Shown piece after piece: positions 47,449 through 58,123 of a stretch of DNA of 64,000 nucleotides (positions are counted from its first letter, which is position 1; each line of letters begins with the position of its first letter). The notes beneath the pieces are model-generated. The model did no database searches, was not told the origin of the DNA, and saw only the letters and a program-made list of their open reading frames with translations. The stretch covers positions 1,178,001 to 1,242,000 of the forward strand of contig OZ004593.1 in assembly GCA_963924555.1 (NCBI GenBank), given 5' to 3'. Origin of the DNA: Crambe crambe (lineage: Eukaryota > Porifera > Demospongiae > Poecilosclerida > Crambeidae). Both the position numbers and the translations under genes were made by a program.

Positions 47449-50400
47449 CTATTTCTTCTTATTGCCGAAATCCATGACATTATCGTACCACTTTCTGGTT
47501 TTTGCAGATGTCAGCTCGACTACTCTGTGTTCCAGTTCTTGGTTTTTGCATTGTGACTCAACCAAGGCTAGCTTGGTCTGTGCCAGTTCAAGTTCCAGAT
47601 TTCTCAGCCTCTGCTCAGAACTGAGGGAGGAAGGTGTGTTTGTATCCTCACCACTGCCCAATTTGGCCTGAAATAATTTTCATGAAAGAGAAAAAAATGC
47701 TGAAATGATTATTATGGTGGTTTAAACTATTCAGATATAATTCACCTTCACTTCCAGTAATTCTTGGCTAAGTTCTTCTTTTTGTTTTTGGTGACCTTCG
47801 TCTAATCTCGTAAAAACCTATATACATAATTATTTTAAAAGTATCTAACAATAACCATGACTACAAAATAAGTTACTACAAGATTAGTTATTTTCATGAT
47901 TTACCTGTTTATACTCTGTAATAGCTCCTTCATGTTGCTGTCGCTCTTCTGTAAGTTTCATCATCACACTCTGAAATTCTTCCTTTGCCTGTAATAATAA
48001 CAATAATTATATTCATAGGTGTGTGTGTCTTTGCTATTATTACAACTATTATTTTGTATGATAAGAAAAAGAAAGGGGGGTACCCGGTAATTATCAAGAG
48101 GTGAAAAGGGGGGGGAAAAAAATAAAATAAAAAAAAGGAAGAAAAAAAATCTGTCAGAGGTGGGATTCGAACCCACGCCCACATACGTGGACCAGAAGCC
48201 TCGTACTCATAGAATGAGCAAGTTCTTACACTTGAGTCTGGCGCCTTAGACCACTCGGCCACCCTGACAGGATGCCTAGACAGTCACTAAGTTCGCATAT
48301 TATAGTAAATACACTTTGCTTACTTGCTTCAATTCTTCTCTGAGTTCACCAATTACTATCTGGGAAGCTTCGTGAGAAGATCTGTGTGCCCGAGCTTCCT
48401 TACTCAATGTATCTATCCTCTCCTCCAACTAAAAAGAAAAAAGACAGCAAATAAAAACACGTGGCATGTAGAAGATAAATTTTACCTTATCCATTTCATT
48501 TCTGAGCTTGATTTTGCTGCCAACAAGGTCCTGGGCGAGGTTGTCATTTTCCTGTTCCAGGCGATGGATGGTGTCCCTCAGTTGCTTATTATCGCGTTCC
48601 AATCTCATGACCGGATCTTCCAAGAGCGCTTGCTGCTCCAAGAAGGACTGGTAGTCCCTCTGCAGTTTGGAGAGTTTCTTCTCGTTGATTTTGAAGCTTC
48701 CCATAGCAGTGAAGAGGTGCTGGCAATCCTCTTCACTCTGAAACTTCTTGGGTAAAGCCACACGGAAATAGCTGAGAATACCTTCAAAGTCGAGTACTAT
48801 TAGCTCTTTACGGGCAATCTATTGGTGGAATAAGATTAAGAGTGGCTTATAATCAAGTGCAATTCTCTAAAACTATTTTGACTGACCTTCAAGAGGGAAA
48901 GAGCAACTTGAAAAATTGCTGCTATTCTCTGTAATAACATAACAAAAATGACATACTAGTGTTCTCATATAAGTCAATATCATGTACTTCACAAAGATAG
49001 ATGTCCAGGATTCTGAAAACTATGGAGAGAGGGAACTTTGCTGTGTAGAGGGTGAGAAACCACTGTGAAGCGTACATGTGTGTCTCAATACGATTGGTCT
49101 GAAAATGCTGAAACAAGTCTGGTAAATGCTCCTATGGTACATACAAGGAAAATGTGAATAAAAATAATATTAATGATACAGAAAATGTTTCATTAAGTGC
49201 CCACCTCAAATAATCTGTCTAGCTGGTAGAACATGAGGTGAAGGTCACGGAAGTTTGCCTTGAAGATGTTTCGATGTCCATAATTGTACATAATCTTAAC
49301 AAGCACACTGAATGCTGTTTCCTCTGGCATTTTCTGGATAGGTTTAGAATGAGAAATTTAAAGTGATCTTTTTAGCCCTCATAGTGATCTCATAGTGATC
49401 TTTTTAGCCCTCAACATCCATATAATTAAAAGCATAATCATTAGTATGTATCTTAGAGGAATAGAGGAATGCTATTATATTTCTAATTCAGAGAAAGCTA
49501 GTAACCTGAAGCAGAAGAACTGCCGCCATGAAAGAGAATCCCTGACAGTATCCCACCTCCTCATCGTAGACAGAGTAAGCCTTACTGATCTTGTAGAGAG
49601 CTTCCTTGTTACCTGGCTCCTGGAAGTATCCGTGACCTACATAAGTTCGTTTGATATCCCAGTTGATTACATTCTCAGCTGGAGACTCCTGTAATCATGA
49701 AGGTAATTGGTTTACTCTTAATTAGAGTTTGACTCCTAACCTTTGATATGAGAAGTCTGTAGGCTTCTGCCAGCTGAGGGTCGTGAGCTGCTCCCGACAA
49801 CATCTGCCACACTTGGCATCTCAAGTGACGAGGAATTCCCTGCAATTAAGAAAAAAAAATGAAATGGCATAAACACAGAGTGGCAGTAGTACCTTTCGAC
49901 AGAGTTTGATGAGTTTGCTTGATCGGGCCCTATCCTTGCCATCCCAACGTTCCAACATGTCCCCCCAGTCCTTCAAGAGGTCCTCCCTCATCCCTTCCAC
50001 GTCTCCCCATCCAGATACAACAATATCATCGTCATCCTCTGCACCAAGAGTAAGACCACATCTCATAATTATACAGAAACAGTTAGTTGCCAACATTCTT
50101 GTTTTCCTATCTTTGAGCCAAATTCCAAACAAGAACTTTCGTGTGAAATATGAACAACTTATTTTGTGTGTGTTCAAAATCACAAAGTCACAGTCAGTGA
50201 ATATTTACCATTATCTGACTCATCTGCATCATCTGGATTCTTGCTGGGAGGGGGAGCAGCACCGCCCCCTGTTGTCCCCTTCCCTCGTAGAGAGCCACCA
50301 CGCTTCCTTGTCTTCTGAGTGGGGGAAGGGGTACGACCAGGAGGAGTGTCATCACTCACCCGGGTGACCTGTATGGACACGTACATATATGGAAGTGATG

Positions 50401-53400
50401 GGTGACAATGATAACAAGTGAATAAATCACATGCCAAAGTAACCACTCTACTGTACATACAAATACAAAGTACAGAATCTCAATTAGAGTGAGAAAATGC
50501 TTTCTTCTTTAATCACTTCATAAGAGAACAGTTTCCTCTTACAGATCACATGCCAAATTGACCAACTCTTTAGTTCTCAAAAAAAAATAATCTTCTCCCC
50601 AGAAGGTCATGCTGCATCAAAGTATATTACTCAAAGTGTGTTTTGGATGTCAAATACACGTATGGATTAGTATCCAAACACTTAGTGCTATTATTAGAAT
50701 ACTCACCTCTAAGGGTACCTGGGTCACTTTCAGCTCACTGGCAGGCTTCAGTTCATCCACAACATACATAGACAGGTTATTACTACTTTCTTCACTCTAT
50801 AGATGCAATACAGTGCTATGTTAATACATGCCTTTATACAACTGTGGGAACCCCCATCCAATAAACTTGACTTGAAGAACCCCCTCTAATAAACTTGAGC
50901 CATCCATCTTAATATATGTACCTTCTTCAGCTTGAGTGTGAAGAGTTGCATGTCCATGGGTCCTTGCTTCTTCTTGGTCAGGCTGAGTTGATTCAGGAGT
51001 GTGCTCATCCCTCCTTTACTCACATGAACTTTCACCTCTCTGCATAATTAAATCATCAGATTTGAGTTCCTTTTTTTCCCCCCAAAGAATGTATAAATCA
51101 ATGATGTCGTCCATATATACCTTTTGAAGCGCACAGGTTCAGTGACTGATTCCAATATCAAATCCGCTGCCACAGTTAGGTACTGGAATCGGACTGCTAC
51201 AGTGTGAATGAGTATTACAATCAAATGCTATCAACAATAATAAAACTTAAGCATACATTTTGGTGTTTCTTCATTCAAGGGGGCCAGAAACGAAACTCCA
51301 GTGTCCCAAATTCCCGTCACTGAGAAACTGGAGCCAGGATTAGCTGAAGGGTTCTAGTAAGAGACGATAAGTATAAGATGACCATTATATTCTTTACATG
51401 GATGTGATCTATTGTACCAATGCGACACATACCATATTATCAAGAAGGTTCATCTCGGTCACTTTGACATCTTTTCCAGGAGATATGAGAAGTCCGAAAC
51501 ACCTTCATAGATATGATCAGAAACATGAAAAAATATTCCTCCCTGTGTGTGTTAGTCAATGCTGGCCATTTCCACCATTGTACATTTCCTTTTTGTATCC
51601 CCACCTCCCATAACTGAAGTATCATACACATACCTGATGATGATGATGGTGCGTTCAAAGGTATCCGGCTGGCTGACAGAGAGGGTCACCTTCTTCCTGG
51701 TGTTCAGTCTGAGTTTGAAACAGTCCTTGTCCATGGAGACGGGAGAAAATGCACCTTTTCCGTCTTCCTCATGAATGTCAAGGGACACGAGAAAGTCCTG
51801 TCTGACGTTGTCACCACTCAGAGGAGGCTCAGACTTGTTGATCTGAAAGGAAAAGATACCAACCAACCTTATGTCATCGCAGTACAAAAGAAGAGAGAGA
51901 GAGTTCAGTTAGTACATGATCATAATTAGGGTTGGTGTAATTAGTGTTCTGTGCATGCATGTATGCAAATGCAAATCATCTAGCTGCCACTGAGCGGTCA
52001 TGTACTATGTGCACCTGGTCAAGCCAGGATGCCTGTGCACTAAGCAAGCACTATAGCCAGCCAGTGCTGGCAACCTAGGAATTCCAGGAGGACTGATCAG
52101 CAAGTGGTGTGGGCACCTGAAGTCCCACCTGGACCACAACTGATATTGTAGAGATAGCCAGTTTGATTTGCACCCTGGAAAATCCAGGTACCCATTTTCA
52201 GCTAGGTGGACTGGTGGCATGGATATTCACTAGCTGGTGATAAGGATAGATAAACACCATATGTCACTGGTGGAACTCAATCTCATGGTCTCCCTCTTAC
52301 AAGCCCAGAGTGCAAACCACTCACTGCCAGTTCCACAGGAACTCACCTTGGTAGTGAATGCCTTTCCGATAGCCTGAAAGACCTTGCCACACTACAAAAC
52401 ACAAAACAATGAATAAACAAAACAAACAAACAAACAAAAACAACAATACAAGGAAAGGGGAGGGAGAAAGGATGAACAGGGGGAGATCTCTTAACTCTCT
52501 AGAAATATGAATAAGTTGTACAACTAGCACTTACAGCATCGACAATGTCACAACGAAACACATGACACTGGTACATTCCACTCCGCTTATTCTTCACATT
52601 CAAACAAAAACAGTCCAACAAGATCTCGGCATTCCCACGAGCACAGAACAAAATGAACTTAATTGGGTATGATGCCATGGTCTGATCAGTCTTGGGGTCC
52701 TTGAGAACGACACTTCCTCGGTTTGTGAGTGGGACCGCCAATACTATTGGTATAGGCTCAGTACCTGTGGACTGCTCCTTCAAAATATGCATTTTCCTGT
52801 TGGCTTCAATTTCACTGATGGGGGCATCGACGGAGGAGGAACCCAGGTATGTGATGCCACTGAACAGGATGCTCATGACGGGACTGTCATCGGAGTCGGG
52901 AATTGGGGACGAGGGAGAGTGATTCGATGGAGAGAGGGACTGCTCATTTGAGCTTGTATCTTCGTCACCTATGTATTGCAGAATAGTAATATAGTATCAG
53001 AGACAGAGTATGGGAGGGGACAGGGAGGGAGGGGGAGGGACAGAGAATAAGGGAGGGGACAGGGAGGGAGGGGGAATGACAGAGAATAAGGGAGGGGGCA
53101 GGGAGGGAGGGGAAATGGAGTGAGGAGTGGAGAAGGGAGAGGGTTAAAGAGAGGGGAAATGGGAAAGGGAACAAGAATGACTGACCTGACATGTTGGGTA
53201 CAGGTGAATATGGATGAGGTGGACTGCTTGGGGTCTCTCCTAATTCCGAGTCGCTTGTGAGGATAGAGAGAGGGTGTACTTTTGGTCCATACTCCTCAGG
53301 AGAAGTGGACCTTGACCTCAGTGTGATGTCTTCCAGCCTAATTTCGGAGTCTTGGGAATGGGAATCAGACTGGGGAGCTTTAACAGTTCTAAGATCTGGG

Positions 53401-53951
53401 GAATGGGTATCAGACTTAGTCGGTGAACTTGGAACTTGATCGGCTAAAAACTTCTGTGAAACTGGTGAAGAGTCGTCACTGGTACTGGTAGTAGTAACTT
53501 TTCCATTTATACATGCAGAATTGGCGATCACACCTTCATCCTTGACAATAGCCACACCCACTTCCCCTACGGAGGTATGTTCAGTGACCACGCCCTTGAC
53601 AGATGGTATACCTGATTTGCTGTCACTGTCCAAAGATACTGAATCAGAACTCTGTTGGGATGAAGAACACATGCTACTGTGAGAAGTATCCGATTTGGTT
53701 TGAGATTCTTTATTGGAAGAGCTCAAATTTGGAGAAAAATTCTGCTCCACTGGAATTGCAGGATCATGCAGGAGAGAAGTATCTGTTAAGCTGGTTTCAC
53801 TGTTTGTATCCAGTCCGGACACCAGATGATACTGTGCAGTGTCTCCCTTTGCCAATGTTCCATTTGCCTCCTCAACAGAGGACTGGGTTTGATCAGGAGG
53901 AGGTGAATCTTTGCCATTTATAGCTTGGATGGTAGTAAGGTCACTTGACAT
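47449..53951 (-). CDS. RABGAP1: RABGAP1-like Rab GTPase-activating protein (PTB, kinesin-like and TBC domains)
   Basis: Twenty-one coding exons from 53951-53186 and 52968-52535 down to 47667-47449 join in phase to 1206 residues (human RABGAP1 1069). The N-terminal exon is an acidic Ser/Thr-rich, disordered region. A PTB domain starts at ILFSGITYLGSSSVDAP. A second domain has RCFGLLISPGKDV and the block after INKSEPPL. The TBC domain spans exons 50038 to 48486, with GIPRHLRCQVW, the arginine finger INWDIKRTYV and the glutamine finger YCQGFSFM, so GAP activity is expected. A long coiled coil (from LSKLQRDYQSFLEQQ) ends the protein with KTRKWYDNVMDF. It inactivates Rab GTPases on endosomal or centrosomal membranes by stimulating GTP hydrolysis. 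The intron 47989-48323 contains a tRNA gene. RABGAP1 against RABGAP1L cannot be told apart; a single pre-duplication orthologue is likely. Confidence 0.93.
48152..48268 (-). tRNA. tRNA-Leu(CAA) with a 33-base intron
   Basis: The minus strand reads gtcagggtggccgagtggtc (acceptor arm, A box), then the anticodon CAA followed by an intron of about 33 bases (tgtaagaacttgctcattct...). A long variable arm with a cacgtatgtg stem, the B box ggttcgaatcc and ctctgac plus the discriminator A complete it. The long variable arm and the C-A-A anticodon fix leucine; animal tRNA-Leu(CAA) genes usually carry an intron. It lies inside a RABGAP1 intron, on the same strand. An open frame beginning MAEWSKAPDSS is only its translation. 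Confidence 0.95.
53000..53165. repeat. Purine-rich GGGA repeat in RABGAP1 intron 1
   Basis: Repeated ggacagggagggagggggag and acagagaataagggagggg units (period about 42-45 bp, roughly two and a half copies), then gaaggg tracts. Many runs of three or more G are within quadruplex range. It lies directly beside the donor of coding exon 1. On the minus strand the frame stays open into it, but the conserved exon end is at 53186. Confidence 0.7.
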
Positions 53952-55177
53952 ATTCTTGCAATGGTAAAAGTGTTATGATGAGAAAGAAAGCTCTGGTCAA
54001 CTTCAACTGGTGAGGAGTGACATTTGCTCTGTTGGGTGGGAGAGGAATGAATATCCAACACAGAGAGTGGGTGAAACACTATTGGATAATTAAAGGCTGT
54101 AATCACAGCAGTGTACTAACACACTAAATTAGATCACACCTTTTCAAGCCACATAATAACCTGATGATACAGTGCACTAAGCCACAGTTATTATTTTTCC
54201 TATTTCAGAAGACCCAAGCCTTACTTGTACAATATAAAACCTTACTAGGTAAACGGAAAGACTTAAGTGGGATCACTAAGTCAAGCTTGTTAGTAGTTCA
54301 ATTTGCACTAGTTTCTTTCAAATTTGTTACATTGCTATTGAAGGTCAAAAAGCAAGACTTAGTGTGTGCAAGTACTATAGGCAATTACTATATGATGTAA
54401 GCACATAAAGTACCTATGTCAGGCAAATAGTTCAAGTCTTTGCTACAACTTCCTATCACATGAACTGTCCTTGGGCTCAAAGTACAGTTAGTTTTCAAAG
54501 TATAGTTGATTTAAAGAGTTGTTTCCTGAGGCTAAACAGCTTCCTATTAATTTCAATCAGACTACACACATCCAAGATTCATGCCACTTTTTTTGCTCAC
54601 AAGAGTGATTAATATCAAAGCTAGACAACACATGTTGAAGCCTGTGCCACATTGAATACATAGAGCTTGTTCTATCGACCTTTATCACTCCGAATATGTG
54701 TACAGTAGTGTTACACAACTGTCTCTCAGTGCATTGATATCGGCTTAGTGTGTTGAATGTAACCTAAACAACATAGCTATGTCTTCCTGAATGCTTACCA
54801 GAATATCTACTTGTTTCCTCTCAAATAAGTGTGGGAAGAATTCATTTACTACTCCACTTTTATTGTTGTAGGGAATATAGGGAATTATTTTAAGGGCTGC
54901 AAAATGCTAGCCATGATATACACTTGATAACAGACTTCAAAAAAAGCAGTTATAAACTTTATTTGCTAACTGTAACATTATTTTGTATATTAGCTGGTTA
55001 TTTATTAAACAGAGAATGTTTCATGTACTATTCCCCCACTTTCACACACACCTAGCCAGAAGAGCACAGCTTCAACTCTTTCTTAGACCAATAACTTTAA
55101 ACCCATCTCTAGCTACCTATCTGCAAAGCTAGTACTGGTTACAAAATTCACTAAAAAGGGGGTTGCTATGGACTTAC
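53952..55177. other. 5' intron or spacer upstream of RABGAP1
   Basis: AT-rich 1.2 kb with no recognisable coding sequence. It is probably a 5' UTR intron of RABGAP1, because a clean minus-strand donor (gtaagtc, at 55177-55171) lies at its far end. Confidence 0.45.
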
Positions 55178-55424
55178 CTCAGCGGGTACTTTTTGTCTTG
55201 CCTTCTCTAGTAGACTTGAATATTGTTCGCTGCATAGATACAAGGTGTAGCGACCAGTCAATACTATTACATACCTCAGTACCACCACTGTATCTATACT
55301 GTGGTGATTCACACTTTTTACCGAGTCAGGAAAGATAAATTTCTAAGTGCGCTCTAAATGGAGTGACATTTTCATAACGATCTTTACCTACTTTTTAATA
55401 GAGCTGTCGTAGTGCACAGTTTGT
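55178..55424. promoter_or_regulatory. Probable RABGAP1/PPIL1 divergent promoter with non-coding exon
   Basis: The minus strand reads ...cccgctgag|gtaagtc at 55178, a good splice donor ending a possible non-coding first exon of RABGAP1 (55178 to about 55240). PPIL1 starts at 55425 on the other strand. The two transcription starts would lie within about 200 bp. This is inference from geometry and one splice site. Confidence 0.4.
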
Positions 55425-56348
55425 ATGAGTTCTCAACCACGACTGGTGGTCTTAGAGACCTCTATGGTGAGTTCCAATAGACCTCTGTGCTATGAAATCT
55501 GCATATATTTATAGGGAAGCATATCTCTGGAGTTGTACTGGAAACATGCACCGAAGACTTGTCACAACTTTGCAGAGCTTGTAAGTTCAAAGTTCATCAT
55601 CATGAGTATAAATTAAACTGTGCTTACTACAGGCAAGAAGTGGCTATTATAATGGCTGCAAGTTTCATCGGATAATCAAAGTATGCTGAACATTTTCCCC
55701 TCATGCAATACGCATGATCGATTCCTCTCATGTATTGTACACATATACTAGGAATTTATGATACAAGGAGGTGATCCAACTGGTACTGGTAGAGGAGGTT
55801 CCTCTATTTATGGGTATATTACTTTACATTTTATATGCATTTTTAAAACTTATTTTTGAATTAAGGCCTCAGTTTGAAGATGAAATCCGTGATGATTTGA
55901 AGCATACTGGAGCTGGTATATTGTCTATGGCTAACAGGTATGGCTCAGTTGTAGTTATAATCACACATAATCGTTGTTTTATTCAGTGGCCCCAACACAA
56001 ATGGAAGTCAATTTTTCTTGACACTGGCACCAACACAGTGGTTAGATGGTAAGTAGTCACAGCTCTGCAGATCTAGCTAACCTTTCCAGCTACAACATAT
56101 GATATTCATTATTATTGTAAATTTGATTGCTATCTTATACTTAACATTGTAACTCCTGTCCAGGCAAACACACTATATTTGGCCGTGTATGTGAAGGGAT
56201 TATGGTGGTGAACAAGATGGGAATGGTGGAAACTGATGCCAGTGACAGGTCTGTGATAATGTGTGCAGCTACCTCTAGGTATAGATTGTTTGCCACTGCA
56301 GGCCCACGGAAGACATAAGCATCCTACGAGCTTATGCCACAGATTAAA
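55425..56348 (+). CDS. PPIL1: Cyclophilin-type peptidyl-prolyl isomerase, PPIL1
   Basis: Eight short exons: 55425-55466, 55515-55580, 55633-55680, 55752-55813, 55866-55937, 55987-56048, 56164-56248 and 56303-56348. They join to 160 residues (human 166). It reads [20 protein letters not shown], then [17 protein letters not shown], and [20 protein letters not shown] with the catalytic arginine in FHRII. It continues [19 protein letters not shown], covering the peptide-binding Gln, Phe, Trp and His. These match PPIL1, a cyclophilin of the spliceosome that binds SKIP and isomerises PRP17. All introns are 34-115 bp, the most compact gene here. The open frames seen here in a single stretch read through introns and are incomplete. 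Confidence 0.94.
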
Positions 56349-56479
56349 TCTGCTAAAGGACTAGTCCATGCATCATTAATTTTTTTTATGACCACAAAAA
56401 TAATTTTGCAGCTGTTTAATGGTGCGCTTTAATTCGATAATGCCAGCCTTGAGTCTGGCCAGCTGGACGCTTGTCTAGG

Positions 56480-57787
56480 ATGTGGAGAAACGTAAAGACC
56501 ATTTTATTCTTTTTTATTTTGGCAATAATATTCTTGGTACTCCACCTGTCCTACCATAGTGATAAACAGTTCGTCCAAAATCTGTACAAGTGGAAGTCCG
56601 ATTCGGTCAAAGAAGGCTCAGACGTTACGAAATGGAGTTCCAAACCAAAAGGCTATTTCATGGCTCTCAAATACTACGAGCAACAGACACAGGCTATTAA
56701 AAACTTCCTACAGATGCAATGTCTAGCCAGTTCCTACAACATGCAGATCGTGGAACCATTTCTATTCCACTCCACCATTTCATTTCCTTTCACTGAACTT
56801 GCAGATGAGCAAGTGTTTCTCAATCTCGGTGACCTAATAGACATCAATCTGTGGAATAACCGAACTACATCAAAGTACGGTTACCCACCGATAGCTAAAT
56901 GGAATGAGTTCCTCAAATACGCACCTCGAGAGGTGGTGATCGTTTGCATTAAGTATCGCAATCCACCTCATATCCCCATTCCCATTCCTGGACACGATTT
57001 TCGTATGGAATGCAACGACCACTGTATCGAGCGTTTTGTGCCCGCTCTGAGATATCTGAGGAAATACAATTTCAGAATGGTAGGGAATGTGTGTACTAAT
57101 TTCGTGAACTATGCAGGTAGCATCACCACAGAAGCATTCTTCGAAAATTTTGGAATCAAGAAGGACACGACAGTAATTTTGAATGAATTTAGAGGTTTCT
57201 TTGGCCTTTATCGAATGCAGCTCCTGTCTCCTTGTGGAGTCATACACACTAAAGTGGACATACCAGTCGTACCTAGTGAAAAATTGATCCAGGAGGCAAA
57301 GGAATATGCTGCAAAAAACTTTGACGGCGAACAATATGCTTCAATTCTTGTTAGAATTGAAAGGTTAGTATTACACAGCCATCGTAATGTGACTAAATGT
57401 GGTGAGGAGGTATTGGCCGTACTAAAAAGGCTGGAAGTCGAGCGATACATAGACAGAAGCTTCTTAGCAATGGATGTAGGTCGGTTTGGTAGTAGTGGAT
57501 CAACGTTGAACAACCTGCGACCTATTGGCGAGGCGCTCCTTCACCAGCTCTATGGAAAGAGTAAAACCTTTAGAAATTGGGAGAAGAGTTTCACAGCTGT
57601 AGCATCGAATGAGAATCCAGCATACGTGGCCAACCTCCAAAGGACCATTGCCTCTCAAGGAACTTGTTTATTGATGGTTGGAGATGGGGGATTTCAGGCT
57701 CAGGCAAGACGCTTATACGAGGCATATCATCCTGACCCTCACAGTCATTGCATTTTTAAGATCTGTGGTGATGCAAAGAAGTATTAA
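56480..57787 (+). CDS. Single-exon type II membrane protein, function unknown
   Basis: 435 residues from the ATG at 56480. A TTG-initiated longer frame exists but is not needed. Residues about 8-25 form a single hydrophobic anchor (ILFFFILAIIFLVLHL) after a short basic start, typical of a type II Golgi or secretory-pathway protein with a long luminal domain. The luminal part begins PKGYFMALKYYEQQTQAIKN and has conserved-looking blocks: PHIPIPIPGHDF, a CX3C pair (ECNDHC), ASILVRIERL and LLMVGDGGFQAQARR. The organisation (anchor, stem, luminal domain starting near GYFM..YYEQQ, late VxIR-like and GDGG blocks) is reminiscent of O-fucosyltransferase-type glycosyltransferases, but I do not see the diagnostic motifs, so this is only a guess. 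A broken duplicate lies at 61527-63139. Confidence 0.8.
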   Translation: MWRNVKTILFFFILAIIFLVLHLSYHSDKQFVQNLYKWKSDSVKEGSDVTKWSSKPKGYFMALKYYEQQTQAIKNFLQMQCLASSYNMQIVEPFLFHSTISFPFTELADEQVFLNLGDLIDINLWNNRTTSKYGYPPIAKWNEFLKYAPREVVIVCIKYRNPPHIPIPIPGHDFRMECNDHCIERFVPALRYLRKYNFRMVGNVCTNFVNYAGSITTEAFFENFGIKKDTTVILNEFRGFFGLYRMQLLSPCGVIHTKVDIPVVPSEKLIQEAKEYAAKNFDGEQYASILVRIERLVLHSHRNVTKCGEEVLAVLKRLEVERYIDRSFLAMDVGRFGSSGSTLNNLRPIGEALLHQLYGKSKTFRNWEKSFTAVASNENPAYVANLQRTIASQGTCLLMVGDGGFQAQARRLYEAYHPDPHSHCIFKICGDAKKY

Positions 57788-58123
57788 TAGGTATCACTTA
57801 GAAGTATTATATTTTCATATACATAATAAAGCTGTTCCTATATAACTTATGGCTAGAACTGTATCAGGATTCATCTCAAAAGTCAATTGCATCAGAATTA
57901 TCATTCATGTACTGTACAAATATTTTTAATAAAAGTCTACCTCAATTTCTTGTCCAGATTTATGGGTTTAATTCACAGTGACATGACCTAGCCACCATAA
58001 GCATTACTACTAAGTAATTCAAGACAACTTGTAAAGTGAAAGTGGTAATAGTTACCAATGATCATAGATAATTACTATATAATCGTTGACTGTCCTGCTC
58101 ATACATAATAAAAGGAAGACAGT
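57788..58123. other. 3' spacer between the type II gene and ABHD16 fragment
   Basis: Converging 3' UTRs; AT-rich. It is repeated with small indels at 63140-63490, showing that the duplicated block includes non-coding DNA. Nothing else is seen. Confidence 0.5.

Noticed and set aside
47930-48262. Minus-strand frame beginning MAEWSKAPDSS
   Set aside because: It is the translated tRNA-Leu gene plus AT-rich intron, a well-known false protein type.
52965-53185. Extension of RABGAP1 exon 1 into a Pro/Leu/Ser-rich low-complexity tail
   Set aside because: A good donor at 53185 joins in phase to the PTB exon; the tail is the translated C/T-rich intron repeat.
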